This document shows, in pieces, positions 24,350-33,497 of a stretch of 64,000 nucleotides of DNA (positions within the stretch are counted from its first letter, which is position 1; every line of letters begins with the position of its first letter). Where the stretch lies: the NCBI RefSeq assembly GCF_014904745.1, contig NZ_JACZCS010000026.1, positions 18,100-82,099 on the forward strand, written 5' to 3'. A program made the position numbers and the translations under genes. This DNA is from Oricola nitratireducens (GTDB lineage Bacteria > Pseudomonadota > Alphaproteobacteria > Rhizobiales > Rhizobiaceae). The notes beneath the pieces were generated by a model that searched no databases, had not been told where the DNA came from, and saw nothing but the letters and a program-made list of their open reading frames with translations.

Positions 24350-25909
24350 ATGCCGACTTTCAAAAGGCGTCCGAAACGCGCGTTCCGGACGGCGGCGTTG
24401 CTATGCGCCGCGCTGGCCTTCGGCCTTGCGGGCCCGGCGTCGGCGGCGATCACCAGCAGCGCGGTCGCGACCGGCACATATGCCGGCGAGACGGTGCGAT
24501 CGGCTCCGGCAGATATGACGCTCGACGTCGAGAAGGGATCGCCGGCGCTCGCGCTCAGCACGGAGGCGACGGTCAATGACGACGACGGGACGCCGAACAT
24601 CTCGGCCGGCGACACCGTCGAATTCACCATCGAGGTTCAAAACACCGGCGATGTCGGGCTGACGGGCGTCGCCATGGCGGTCGAGCTGACGCAGCGCCAG
24701 GAGACGTTCTCGCCGGCCGAACCGCCGCGCCTTGTCGGAGGCGACGAGACCAATCCGGGCATTCTGGATCGCGGCGAGACATGGCGGTACTCGGCGCGCT
24801 ACGTGCTGGCACTCGCCAATCTCGAAGCCCGCGACCCGATCACGGCAGCGGTGGTCGCGTCGGGCGAGGGGATCGGCATTGCGGTCACCGGCCGCTCGAG
24901 GGCAACGGCGGTGCTGCCGCCGCTGCAGGGCATCGCGCCGCGGCTGATCTCGCTGTCGCACACGCCGAGCGCAAGCGCGGCGGGCAAGGGCGATACGGTC
25001 GATTACACGATCACGATCAGCAATCGCAGCGACCGCGAACTCGACACAAGGCTGGCCGGCATACTGTCCGACGGGATCGTCCTTGCGGCGGACAGCGCGG
25101 TCATCGACGGCGCGCTCGCGCATCCCCTGGTCGACGGGTCGGCACTCGATTTCGGCGATATCGCGGTTGCCGCCGGGGCCAGCGCGACGGTCACCTATTC
25201 GGCGCGTGTCAGCGCCGAGCCGGTGCGCGGCTTCCACGTCAATTCGGCGATGATCGCCGACCCGGCGACGGGCATCGCGCTGATCCCGCCGGCCAATGCG
25301 ACGGTGCAGACGGGAAGGGGGCCGCAAACCGGCTGCACCGGCATTTCCGTTCGCGTGTTCCACGACGACAACCGCGACGGGGAGCGCGAGGCCGACGAGG
25401 CCGGAATTTCGGGCGTACGCGTCTCGACGGACGATGCCGGCCCGTTCACGACCGATCCGTCCGGACGGTTCCATTCGCCCTGCGTGGCGGTCTCGCGGCT
25501 GGCCGGCATCGACCTGCGCTTCCGGCTCGACGAGGGCACGCTGCCGGACGGCTATTTCGTCACCACGCAGAACCCGCTCTCCATCCGGGTCGAACGCGGC
25601 GAAAGCGGCGCGGTCTCGTTCGGGGCGGCGGCGGCGCGGATCGTGCGGATCGACCTCAACGAGGCGGCGTTCCGGCGCAACACCGTCACGCCCGACGCGG
25701 AGATGACGGCCGGGATTACGCGGCTGATCTCGGTGCTCGGGCGCGAACCGTCGATCCTGCGCCTGACCTATTACGCGCATCGCGAGGACACCGATCTCTC
25801 CGAACGGCGTCTTGAGGCCGTGCGCAAGACAATCCTTTCCTACTGGACGGCGTCCGACCACGACTACGACCTGAAGATCGAGGCGCGTGTCGTGCAAAGC
25901 GACGGATGA
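24350..25909 (+). CDS. Secreted DUF11/SdrD-B-like protein with OmpA-like C-terminus, second of the pair
   Basis: A 519-residue exported protein. Its signal peptide contains 'AALLCAALAFGLAGPASAA' (about 15-33). The mature N-terminus 'SSAVATGTYAGETVRSAPADMTLDVE' is homologous to the start of the previous protein. Two DUF11-like modules follow ('EFTIEVQNTGDVGLTGV', 'DYTITISNRSDRELDTR'), then an SdrD B-like unit 'SVRVFHDDNRDGEREADEAGISGVRV', and finally about 95 residues with 'LRLTYYAHREDTDLSERRLEAVRK', which resembles an OmpA peptidoglycan-binding helix. The latter would anchor the protein in the envelope. Start ATG at 24350; GTG at 24332 is an alternative. Probably co-transcribed with the preceding gene. 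Confidence 0.72.
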   Translation: MPTFKRRPKRAFRTAALLCAALAFGLAGPASAAITSSAVATGTYAGETVRSAPADMTLDVEKGSPALALSTEATVNDDDGTPNISAGDTVEFTIEVQNTGDVGLTGVAMAVELTQRQETFSPAEPPRLVGGDETNPGILDRGETWRYSARYVLALANLEARDPITAAVVASGEGIGIAVTGRSRATAVLPPLQGIAPRLISLSHTPSASAAGKGDTVDYTITISNRSDRELDTRLAGILSDGIVLAADSAVIDGALAHPLVDGSALDFGDIAVAAGASATVTYSARVSAEPVRGFHVNSAMIADPATGIALIPPANATVQTGRGPQTGCTGISVRVFHDDNRDGEREADEAGISGVRVSTDDAGPFTTDPSGRFHSPCVAVSRLAGIDLRFRLDEGTLPDGYFVTTQNPLSIRVERGESGAVSFGAAAARIVRIDLNEAAFRRNTVTPDAEMTAGITRLISVLGREPSILRLTYYAHREDTDLSERRLEAVRKTILSYWTASDHDYDLKIEARVVQSDG

Positions 25910-25941
25910 GCCGGCGCAGTTGACGAGTCTGAAACCTATCG

Positions 25942-25963
25942 ATAATTCAAGAATTGTTGATAT
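25942..25963. promoter_or_regulatory. AT-rich operator-like element before the aquaporin gene
   Basis: AATTC-AA-GAATT (25944-25955) is a perfect short palindrome, and TCAA-N6-TTGA (25947-25960) lies inside it with flanking ATA and TAT, the general form of ArsR/SmtB-type operators. It lies 20-37 bases before the ATG in a 69-base gap. By-eye match only. Confidence 0.35.
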
Positions 25964-25978
25964 GTTGGGAATCGCCTC

Positions 25979-26656
25979 ATGGACGCCTCGCGCAAATATG
26001 CAGCCGAATTCATCGGGACGGGATTTCTGCTCGCGACCGTCGTCGGATCGGGGATCATGGCCGAGCGACTGGCGGGCGGAAACGTCGCCATCGCGCTGCT
26101 CGGAAACACGATCCCGACCGGCGCGATTCTTGTCGTGCTGATCACCATGCTCGGGCCGATCTCGGGCGCGCATTTCAATCCGGCCGTGACCTTCGCCTTC
26201 TGGCTGCGCCGCGAGATCGCGGCACGCGAAAGCCTGGTCTATATTGCGGTGCAGGTCGCGGGCGGACTTGCCGGCGTCTGGGCGGCGCATGCGATGTTCG
26301 GCGAGGACATTTTCCAGGCCTCGACCAAGATGCGTACCGGCGGCGCGCAATGGTTCGCCGAGTTCGTGGCGACATTCGGCCTCGTCTTCACGATCTTCGC
26401 GACGCTGAATGCGAACGAGAAGGCGGTCGCGATGGCGGTCGGGCTCTACATCACGGCGGCCTACTGGTTCACCGCCTCGACGTCGTTCGCCAATCCGGCC
26501 GTCACTGTGGCGCGGGCGTTCTCGGACACCTTCGCCGGCATCCGGCCCACGGACATGCCCTGGTTCATCGCGATGCAATTCATTGGCGCGGCCGCCGCCT
26601 TCGCGGTCTGCCGCTGGCTGCTGGCGGACGGCAAGGAACAACCCGAAGCGGGTTGA
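25979..26656 (+). CDS. Aquaporin/aquaglyceroporin (MIP family, AqpS-like)
   Basis: A 225-residue inner-membrane channel with six helices and both NPA half-helices intact (Asn67-Pro-Ala in HFNPAVTF and Asn172-Pro-Ala in SFANPAVTVAR). The second motif is NPAVTVAR and not the NPARD of classical GlpF, and the C-terminal 'DTFAGIRPTDMPWFI' is typical of the bacterial AqpS group, some members of which conduct arsenite and are linked to ars operons. No ars genes are here; the next gene is glycerol kinase, so glycerol uptake is the alternative. 69 bases after the previous gene, with its own candidate operator. Confidence 0.87.
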   Translation: MDASRKYAAEFIGTGFLLATVVGSGIMAERLAGGNVAIALLGNTIPTGAILVVLITMLGPISGAHFNPAVTFAFWLRREIAARESLVYIAVQVAGGLAGVWAAHAMFGEDIFQASTKMRTGGAQWFAEFVATFGLVFTIFATLNANEKAVAMAVGLYITAAYWFTASTSFANPAVTVARAFSDTFAGIRPTDMPWFIAMQFIGAAAAFAVCRWLLADGKEQPEAG

Positions 26657-26719
26657 AGCCGTCCACGCGATCTGATTGTAATCCTCGCCGACGCGGACCG
26701 GATCGGGAGGAGACATTCA

Positions 26720-28216
26720 ATGGGCGGCTATGTTCTGGCGATCGACCAGGGGACCACGTCCTCGCGCGCCATCGTGTTCGACGCGCAGCAGAGGATCGCC
26801 GGCGCCGGCCAGAAGGAGTTTCCGCAACATTTCCCGAAATCCGGCTGGGTCGAACACGAGCTGGAGGATATCTGGCAGAGCGTGGTCGGAACCTGCCGGG
26901 CGGCGATCGCCGATGCGGGCATCGCCGCATCCGACATCGCCGCTATCGGCATCACCAACCAGCGCGAGACGGTGGCGCTGTGGGACCGCAAGACGGGCGA
27001 ACCGGCGCACCGCGCCATTGTCTGGCAGGACCGGCGCACCGCCGACTTCTGCGACGGGTTGAAGGCCAAGGGGCACGAGGCCGAGTTCACCGAGAAAACC
27101 GGGCTGCTGCTCGATCCCTATTTCTCCGGCACCAAGATCGCCTGGATGCTCGACAATGTCGACGGACTGCGCGCCCGCGCCGAGGCCGGCGAGATCGCCT
27201 TCGGCACGATCGACAGTTTCCTGATCTGGCGGCTGACCGGCGGCGCGCGCCATGTCACCGACGCAACCAACGCCTCGCGCACGCTGATCTACAACATCGC
27301 CGAGAACCGCTGGGACGACGGGCTTTTGTCGATCCTGAACATCCCGTCCGCGATCCTGCCGGAGGTGCTCGATTGCGCCGCCGATTTCGGTACGGCCAAA
27401 GCCGACATCCTCGGCGCGGCGATCCCGGTCTATGGCGTTGCCGGCGACCAGCAGGCGGCGACCATCGGCCAGGCCTGTTTCGCGCCGGGCATGTTCAAGT
27501 CGACCTACGGAACGGGCTGCTTCGCGCTGCTCAACACCGGCACCGACCGTGTCGCCTCGAAGAACCGGATGCTGACGACCATCGCCTATCGCCTGAACGG
27601 CGAGACGACCTATGCGCTGGAAGGCTCGATCTTCATGGCCGGCGCGTCGGTGCAGTGGCTGCGCGACGGGCTCGGCATCATCGACAATGCTGCCGAAAGC
27701 GGCGTGATGGCCGAGAAGGCCGACCCGGAACAGGACATCTATCTGGTGCCGGCCTTTGTCGGCCTCGGCGCGCCGCACTGGGACGCCAATGCGCGCGGCG
27801 CGCTGTTCGGGCTGACGCGCGGGACCGGGCCGAACGAGATCGCCCGGGCGACGCTGGAATCGGTCTGCTACCAGACCCGCGACCTGTTGGAGGCGATGCA
27901 TGCCGACTGGGACGCGCCGGACCATGCCTCGACGACGCTGCGCGTCGATGGCGGCATGGTGGCCTCCGACTGGACGATGCAGTGCCTCGCCGACATCCTC
28001 GACGCGCCGGTCGACCGTCCGCAGGTCCTGGAGACGACGGCGCTCGGCGCGGCATGGCTCGCCGGGTCGCATGCCGGCGTCTGGCCGGATCGCGACGGAT
28101 TCGCCAAGACCTGGGCGCTGGAGAAGAAGTTCAGCCCGAACATGGGCGAGGAGGAAAGGTCGCGCAAATATGCCGGCTGGCGGGACGCGGTGTCGCGGAC
28201 GCTTTCGGCGCGCTGA
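26720..28216 (+). CDS. glpK: Glycerol kinase
   Basis: A 498-residue cytoplasmic FGGY kinase converting glycerol to glycerol-3-phosphate with ATP. '[17 protein letters not shown]' is the N-terminal phosphate-binding signature and '[13 protein letters not shown]', '[14 protein letters not shown]' and '[15 protein letters not shown]' are typical GlpK motifs. The length matches the family. It lies 63 bases behind the aquaporin gene in the same direction, and GGGAGGAGA lies about six bases before the ATG. glpD, the next enzyme, is not in the window. Downstream it meets the debranching-enzyme gene convergently. Confidence 0.95.
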   Translation: MGGYVLAIDQGTTSSRAIVFDAQQRIAGAGQKEFPQHFPKSGWVEHELEDIWQSVVGTCRAAIADAGIAASDIAAIGITNQRETVALWDRKTGEPAHRAIVWQDRRTADFCDGLKAKGHEAEFTEKTGLLLDPYFSGTKIAWMLDNVDGLRARAEAGEIAFGTIDSFLIWRLTGGARHVTDATNASRTLIYNIAENRWDDGLLSILNIPSAILPEVLDCAADFGTAKADILGAAIPVYGVAGDQQAATIGQACFAPGMFKSTYGTGCFALLNTGTDRVASKNRMLTTIAYRLNGETTYALEGSIFMAGASVQWLRDGLGIIDNAAESGVMAEKADPEQDIYLVPAFVGLGAPHWDANARGALFGLTRGTGPNEIARATLESVCYQTRDLLEAMHADWDAPDHASTTLRVDGGMVASDWTMQCLADILDAPVDRPQVLETTALGAAWLAGSHAGVWPDRDGFAKTWALEKKFSPNMGEEERSRKYAGWRDAVSRTLSAR

Positions 28217-28278
28217 TCAGGCCTTTGGCGCGAATGCCGGGTGCGACCATTGACGAAACACCTGTGGTGATCGGCCTG

Positions 28279-30606
28279 TCACGCTTGCGCCGGCTCTCCA
28301 TCTATCAACACGCTAATCCCCTCCGGCACGTTAAGCACCTCCAGCACAGTTGTTCCGTCGTCCCGCTTTATGAAACGCAGATCAACGCCGTGATCGCCGA
28401 TCCGCAGATCTGCAATCGTCAATTGCGAGACGGCGACCGGAAGGGCTGGCCGCCGGACGTGAACGGTGCGGTCGACGGCATCAACGGTCAGCCCCAAGCT
28501 TGACACAAGGCAAAGAAACGGCGCTCCTGCCGCCCATGCCTGGGGTGCGCAGGCGGACGGATACGCAACAGGCCGGCCATGCTCCCTTCGATCGAAGCCG
28601 CACCATAATTCCGGCAAGCGGTGATGGTCGAACTCGCATGCTGCATTGAAAAGCGCCGTCGTTATCCGGCTGGCGTCGCGGGTGTATCCATAACGCGCCA
28701 GGCCTGCGGCAATCAGGCTGTTGTCATGCGGCCAGATACTGCCCGTATGGTATCCCATCGGATTGTACCGCGCCGCGCCGGCGGCGATTGTCCGCAACCC
28801 CCAACCGGTCAGCAGAGCCGGCGTCCGCAGGGTTTCGGCGAGTTGCCGCGTCCGCTCATCGGCAACCGCGCCGGCAAAAAGCATGTGCCCGGCATTCGAG
28901 CTGACGACCCGGATTCGTTCCTTGTTTCCGTCGAGTCCGATGCAGAAGCTCTTCAGATCGTCGTCCCAGAATTTTTCGTCTATTTTCGCCGAAAGGTTCT
29001 CTGCATGGAGCCGCAAGCGGGCCGCCTCATCGGCGGACCCAAGCGCCGCTAGAAGCTCCGCACCGTCGCGCAGGGCCGCGACATGATAGGCCTGTATCTC
29101 GATCAGCGCGATCGGACCGTCGCACAAAGTGCCGTCGGCGTGGAAAATGGCGTCTTCCGAATCCTTCCATCCCTGGTTTCGCAGTCCCGTCTCTGTCGCG
29201 CGGGAATATTCGATCAGGTCGTCGCCGTCCCGGTCGCCGTAATCGCGCGCCCAGGCGAGCGCGGCGCGGATCGACGGCTCCAGGCGGCGGATGTGTTCCA
29301 GATCGGCGGTGCGCCGATAATAAGCGCCGGCCAGAATCACGAAGAGCAGCGTCTGGTCCGCGCCGCCATAGTAGAGCTCAAAGGGTACCTCGCCGGCCCG
29401 CGCCATTTCGCCCGCGCGCGTCTCGTGCATGATCTTTCCGGGTTCGGCGTCCCGGATTTCCGATGTCCCGGTCGCCTGCTTCGTCGCAAGGAAGTCCAGT
29501 ACGCCTGCCGCGAGACAGGGATCGAGCCAAAGGCATTGCATTGCGGCGATAATGCCGTCCCGACCGAAAGGTACGGAAAACCATGGTGTGCCCGCATAAG
29601 GATAGGGTCCGGTCGGCAAGTCCGCTGTCAGCATGGCCAGGTCGGAGGACGACCGAAGCAGCCAAGCGTCAAATTCGGGGCGGTCGGTGGTAATCCGCTG
29701 AGTCCGGTCTATGCGAACGCGCACCCGGTTGCGCACGGTCGAAAGCGCCAGGGTGCGATCCGGGACGGCCTGATTGAAATCGCCGCCCGAGCGTCCCCCG
29801 GGATGTTCGCCCTTGCTCCGGCCCTTGCTCGAACCCGGATGTTCCTGCCAAACGCGGACGGCCAAACGGATCGAGGCCGATTTGCCCGCGGGAATTTCGA
29901 GGTTGATGTGAACCCGGCTTCCGCGAACGACGACAGGCACGTCGAAGACGATCTCGGTCGACAGGATGATATTGTCGAAGGTCAGGTACGAGAATATTAC
30001 GCCATTGTCCGTCGAGCGCGGCGCAAGATGCCGGCCACGTACGTGCCTTTCCGCGCCGCGCACCTCAAAAATATCGCGATAGTCGGCATAGCAATCGAAC
30101 ACGACATCCAGCACGGCATTTTGAAGGCCGTAATTCGTCAGTTCGACAGCTTCATGCAGAAAGTTGATACCGAGGAAACGTTCGCGGCTTACGTGAATCT
30201 GGTAGGGATCGAAAATGTGCCCTTCGGAATCGATCAGGCGCATATTGGCCGTATCGCAGCGGAAAACGACCGCGTCGTCATCGACCTCGGCTTCCATGGG
30301 AATGGGCTGTGTCTGGTTCAGCGTGAGCACGAGCCTCGAGAGCATCCGCGTATCACGCAGGAACAGACCGTCCTTGGATTGTGCCTCTCCGGCAATTCCC
30401 TGCGGTCCGTTCATGTCCCCGTTCGATGCGAAGACGGCGAACAGGTCGCCGTCTTTGAGAACGTAAAACTCACCGCGCGTATCGGGACCGAAGTCGTTCG
30501 GCGCCAGTCCGCCGGGATGTATCGCCTCCTCGGCGAGCGGCTCGGAAGGTATGTCGCTAGCCTTGGACAATATTGCTCCTTCGTGGTTGGTCTGCTTGTC
30601 CGGCAC
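28279..30606 (-). CDS. Amylo-alpha-1,6-glucosidase / glycogen-debranching-type glycoside hydrolase
   Basis: A 775-residue cytoplasmic glycoside hydrolase with an N-terminal beta-sandwich domain of debranching enzymes (about 35-240, 'FYVLKDGDLFAVFASNGDM', 'FLRDTRMLSRL') and a C-terminal (alpha/alpha)6 barrel with 'GTPWFSVPFGRDGI', 'GWKDSEDAIFHADG' and 'PMGYHTGSIWPHDNSLIA'. The last two hold the acidic catalytic residues expected in amylo-1,6-glucosidases. Found next to glycosyltransferase genes in rhizobia and linked there to stress polysaccharide or trehalose metabolism; the role here is inferred. It lies 68 bases behind the GT4 gene and probably forms an operon with it. Confidence 0.85.
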   Translation of the reverse strand: MPDKQTNHEGAILSKASDIPSEPLAEEAIHPGGLAPNDFGPDTRGEFYVLKDGDLFAVFASNGDMNGPQGIAGEAQSKDGLFLRDTRMLSRLVLTLNQTQPIPMEAEVDDDAVVFRCDTANMRLIDSEGHIFDPYQIHVSRERFLGINFLHEAVELTNYGLQNAVLDVVFDCYADYRDIFEVRGAERHVRGRHLAPRSTDNGVIFSYLTFDNIILSTEIVFDVPVVVRGSRVHINLEIPAGKSASIRLAVRVWQEHPGSSKGRSKGEHPGGRSGGDFNQAVPDRTLALSTVRNRVRVRIDRTQRITTDRPEFDAWLLRSSSDLAMLTADLPTGPYPYAGTPWFSVPFGRDGIIAAMQCLWLDPCLAAGVLDFLATKQATGTSEIRDAEPGKIMHETRAGEMARAGEVPFELYYGGADQTLLFVILAGAYYRRTADLEHIRRLEPSIRAALAWARDYGDRDGDDLIEYSRATETGLRNQGWKDSEDAIFHADGTLCDGPIALIEIQAYHVAALRDGAELLAALGSADEAARLRLHAENLSAKIDEKFWDDDLKSFCIGLDGNKERIRVVSSNAGHMLFAGAVADERTRQLAETLRTPALLTGWGLRTIAAGAARYNPMGYHTGSIWPHDNSLIAAGLARYGYTRDASRITTALFNAACEFDHHRLPELWCGFDRREHGRPVAYPSACAPQAWAAGAPFLCLVSSLGLTVDAVDRTVHVRRPALPVAVSQLTIADLRIGDHGVDLRFIKRDDGTTVLEVLNVPEGISVLIDGEPAQA

Positions 30607-30674
30607 AACATTGTCGGGATCATATGCGCCCGGCGGCAGGACATTTTCTGCTGCAGGCGGAACAGCTCGCTTCG

Positions 30675-31745
30675 CTACGCGACGTGTTTACCCGGTTGGA
30701 CCGAGCAATCTTCATACAGGCGGCGATAGACTTCCACATAGCTGGACACCATCGCGGAATCGGAAAACCGCGCTTCGAAATGCGCGCGAATACGCGCGCG
30801 ATCCAGACGAAGCGTATCCTCCAGGGCGTCAGCGGCTTCCTCGACATCACTTACGATTGTGCCCGTTACGCCCTCGTCGATCACTTCGGGCACAGAGCCG
30901 CAGCCAAAAGCCAGGACCGGGGTTCCGCAGGCCATCGCCTCGATCATCGTAAGCCCGAACGGTTCCGGCCAGGCGATGGGGAAGAGAAGCGCATCCGCCA
31001 TGCTCAGGAATTCCGATTTCTGGTCTTCCCCGATTTCACCGACATATTCGATGCGGTGTCCATCAATCAGCGGCAGTATCTCGTCGTGCCAGTAGCGTTG
31101 TTCCAGGTCATTGATCCGGGCTGCAATCTTCAGGCGGCGGCCGGTCCGCTTGGCAATGCTGATCGCCTGGCGAATGCCCTTGTCCGGATCGACGCGGCCG
31201 AGAAACGCAAGATAACCTTCTTCGCCGGCCCGGTCCGTACGGGGTATCATCCGGTACTGATCGAGCGGATAGCCATGCGGAATGGTCGCCTGCCAGTTGA
31301 GGTTCGGCAGCGGCCGGCGCTGGCTGTCAGACGCAGAGACGACCGGGAAATGGCGATAGGGCGCGAAGAACTCCCTCAGGCCGACAAGATCCAGCCGACC
31401 ATGAAATGTCGTCAACGTTTTATACGAGATGTCGTCGAAGAGCGGGAATTGCAGCAGGTCGGTGTGGAAATGGATGATGTCGAACTCGTCAACGCGCTCG
31501 CGGACGCGCCGCAGCATGGTGAGTTGATCGGCTACCTCTGATGAGGGCCGCGGGTCGGTCATGATCGGACGGTCCCGGCAGGGGATCAGATGCGCGTCGA
31601 TACAGCTGTCCGCGGTGGCGAAAACCGAAACGTCATGTCCGGCCCATGTCAATCCGTTTGCGAGCGCCGCAACAACCCTTTCGGTGCCGCCGTAAGTCCT
31701 TGGCGGAACCGCGAGAAGAAGTGGCGTGACCAATGCAATACGCAA
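30675..31745 (-). CDS. GT4-family glycosyltransferase
   Basis: A 356-residue GT-B fold glycosyltransferase. The N-terminus 'RIALVTPLLLAVPPRTYGGTE' is characteristic of a GT4 subgroup and 'FLGRVDPDKGI', 'WPEPFGLTMIEAMACGTPVLAF' are the donor-binding EX7E region (residues about 265-290). I take the TTG at 31745 as start, because AGGAG lies nine bases upstream and the family begins exactly at this point (MRIALVTP); the ATG at 31811 would add 22 unrelated residues. The substrate is not predictable. It precedes the debranching-type hydrolase in the same direction. Confidence 0.87.
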   Translation of the reverse strand: MRIALVTPLLLAVPPRTYGGTERVVAALANGLTWAGHDVSVFATADSCIDAHLIPCRDRPIMTDPRPSSEVADQLTMLRRVRERVDEFDIIHFHTDLLQFPLFDDISYKTLTTFHGRLDLVGLREFFAPYRHFPVVSASDSQRRPLPNLNWQATIPHGYPLDQYRMIPRTDRAGEEGYLAFLGRVDPDKGIRQAISIAKRTGRRLKIAARINDLEQRYWHDEILPLIDGHRIEYVGEIGEDQKSEFLSMADALLFPIAWPEPFGLTMIEAMACGTPVLAFGCGSVPEVIDEGVTGTIVSDVEEAADALEDTLRLDRARIRAHFEARFSDSAMVSSYVEVYRRLYEDCSVQPGKHVA

Positions 31746-31767
31746 GCAAACACTCTCCTGAGTTTTC

Positions 31768-31811
31768 GTGAGTGTATGATGCTTTCTCCCGGTGACGCGC
31801 AATGCACTCAC
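31768..31811. repeat. Widely spaced inverted repeat upstream of the glycosyltransferase gene
   Basis: GTGAGTG (31768-31774) and CACTCAC (31805-31811) are perfect 7-base inverted arms 30 bases apart, beginning 22 bases before the TTG start. Spacing of about 3.5 helical turns centre to centre would allow two repressor contacts on one face; no family is suggested. The rest of the gap up to 32017 shows nothing recognisable. Confidence 0.35.
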
Positions 31812-32017
31812 AATAGGCCCGGGACCGCGTCCCGACCGTCATCGCGTGTACCAAAATAGGACATATATCTGCTGCAAACGTTGATCTTCGTCAATTGCAG
31901 CCTACGGATTCGTCTGGCGGGAGGTCCACATTCCTCTCCGTCATGGTCGCGTCCCGCCGGCGGCGCGGATCGAGTTGACGAAAGCCGCGGCTGTTTGCGG
32001 GTCAGCCCCCGGGTTTT

Positions 32018-32446
32018 CTATGCGGTCATCTTCTCAAGCAGCGAGAGCGCATCCGCGATGGTGCGCATCTGGTGATCGTCGAGCCGCCGCAACAGCTCTT
32101 CCTCCCGCGCCTTCAGAAGGCTGACAAGCTTGTCATATTCGATGCGGCCCCTGGCCGTCAGGGCGAGATGCTCGATGCGGCGGTCCGCCTCGTCGCGGTT
32201 GCGGTCGAGCCAGCGGCGCGCCTCCAGCGCGGAGACCGCGCGCGACACCTTGGTCTTGTGCAGGCCGGTGCGGCGCACGATCTCGCGGGCCGTCAGCGTG
32301 TCGGCCTCGCCGAGATGGGCGAGTACTTTCCATTCCGGCCGAGTCATGCCGTGCTGGTCGCGATAGACCGGCTGGAAATGCCGGCTGACGGCTTCCGAGA
32401 TGCGGTCGAGGCGGTAGGGCAGGAAGGTTTCGAGGTCGAAGGTCAA
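32018..32446 (-). CDS. MarR-family transcriptional regulator
   Basis: A 142-residue winged-helix regulator. The MarR core is plain: 'RPEWKVLAHLGEADTLTAREIVRRTGLHKTKVSRAVSALE' contains the recognition helix and 'RRIEHLALTARG' is the wing, followed by the C-terminal dimer helix. The start is a TTG (32446) two bases after the ureG stop, with GGCGGA upstream in ureG; no ATG exists in the open N-terminal stretch before the conserved region. The tight linkage suggests co-transcription with the urease accessory genes. Effector and targets are unknown. Confidence 0.82.
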   Translation of the reverse strand: MTFDLETFLPYRLDRISEAVSRHFQPVYRDQHGMTRPEWKVLAHLGEADTLTAREIVRRTGLHKTKVSRAVSALEARRWLDRNRDEADRRIEHLALTARGRIEYDKLVSLLKAREEELLRRLDDHQMRTIADALSLLEKMTA

Positions 32447-32448
32447 GC

Positions 32449-33060
32449 TCAGAGTCCGCCCTGGGTGGTGACGAAATCGACGATTTCGGCGACGCCGTTG
32501 CCGTGTCTGAGATCCGTGAACAGGAACGGCCGGTCGGCGCGCCCAGCGGCGGCGTCGGCGCGCATGCGTTCCAGATCGGCGCCGACATGCGGCGCGAGAT
32601 CGGCCTTGTTGATGATCAACAGGTCTGAGCGCGAGATCGCCGGGCCGCCCTTGCGCGGGATGTCGTCGCCCTGGCAGACCGAGATCACGTAGAGCGACAG
32701 GTCCGCGAGATCCGGCGAGAAGGTCGCGGCGAGATTGTCGCCGCCGGATTCGATGAAAATCACCTCGATGCCGGGAACCCGTTCCCGCAGACGCTCGATG
32801 GCGCGCAGATTGATCGAGGCGTCCTCGCGGATGGCGGTGTGCGGGCAGCCGCCGGTTTCCACGCCCTCGATGCGTTCGGCGGGCAGCGCCTGCATGCGGG
32901 TCAGCGCCTCGGCGTCCTCGGCGGTGTAGATGTCGTTGGTGACGACGCCGATCGAGAAGCTGTCGCGCATCGCCTTGCAGAGTTCGGCGGTCAGGGTCGT
33001 CTTGCCGGAGCCGACCGGCCCGCCGATGCCGATGCGCAGGGGCCCGTTTGGTGAGGTCAT
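32449..33060 (-). CDS. ureG: Urease accessory GTPase UreG
   Basis: A 203-residue GTPase delivering nickel to urease with UreF and UreD. P-loop [10 protein letters not shown] (13-22), the metal-binding Cys-Pro-His in '[15 protein letters not shown]' and the switch '[19 protein letters not shown]' are intact, as is the G4 'NKADLA'. It follows a DUF3995 gene by two bases; the whole ureE-to-marR block looks like one transcription unit. Confidence 0.96.
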   Translation of the reverse strand: MTSPNGPLRIGIGGPVGSGKTTLTAELCKAMRDSFSIGVVTNDIYTAEDAEALTRMQALPAERIEGVETGGCPHTAIREDASINLRAIERLRERVPGIEVIFIESGGDNLAATFSPDLADLSLYVISVCQGDDIPRKGGPAISRSDLLIINKADLAPHVGADLERMRADAAAGRADRPFLFTDLRHGNGVAEIVDFVTTQGGL

Positions 33061-33062
33061 GT

Positions 33063-33497
33063 TCAGTTACTCCAGATGAGCGCGGCGATGCCCAGTCCCA
33101 CGCCGATGCAAAGCGGCGAATAATAGCGCCGGTCAAGTGTCCTGAAGGGCTGTTCCGGCGTCAGCCGGGCCCAGGCGGAGGTATATCCGGCGAGGCCGCG
33201 CGACAGGAAGACGAGTCCGGCAATTCCCGACGCGATGAGGACAAGCGTGTCGGGCAGCCATGGCAGGCCGCTCGCAAAGGACAGGGCTGCGACCAGCAGG
33301 GCGCAGGTAAAGAGCGCGAGAGCCACGACCAGGCAGGATAATGTGTCGGGCATGCGCGCCATGCCGCGGAAGCCGGCGATGGCGTGCGTCAGCGCAGCCT
33401 CGTCGCGCACGGGCCACCAGATTTTCGCGCCCCAGGCGAGGTGCAGGAGCGCCAGGGCAGTGAGGATTGCCGACAGGACGATTCCGAGTGCGATCAT
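33063..33497 (-). CDS. Four-helix membrane protein, DUF3995
   Basis: A 144-residue inner-membrane protein with four hydrophobic segments (about 3-25, 55-75, 80-100 and 125-142). A conserved '[18 protein letters not shown]' follows the first helix and '[18 protein letters not shown]' lies before the last, the pattern of DUF3995. Function is unknown. Its ATG overlaps the ureF stop by four bases and its stop precedes ureG by two, so it is firmly embedded in the urease operon; a role in nickel or urea traffic is possible but speculative. Confidence 0.82.
   Translation of the reverse strand: MIALGIVLSAILTALALLHLAWGAKIWWPVRDEAALTHAIAGFRGMARMPDTLSCLVVALALFTCALLVAALSFASGLPWLPDTLVLIASGIAGLVFLSRGLAGYTSAWARLTPEQPFRTLDRRYYSPLCIGVGLGIAALIWSN

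Noticed and set aside
24401..26716. 771-codon antisense frame opposite the DUF11 and aquaporin genes
   Set aside because: It is Arg/Asp/Gly-rich without any domain and lies opposite well-supported genes with signal peptides and NPA motifs; high GC produces such frames.
26675..28072. Minus-strand frame of 451 codons opposite glpK
   Set aside because: Arg/Gly/Asp-rich shadow with no family marks; glpK is certain.
32447..33136. Extension of the MarR frame across ureG to 33136
   Set aside because: The extra residues are Arg-rich out-of-frame ureG; the regulator's own conserved part starts at about 32440.
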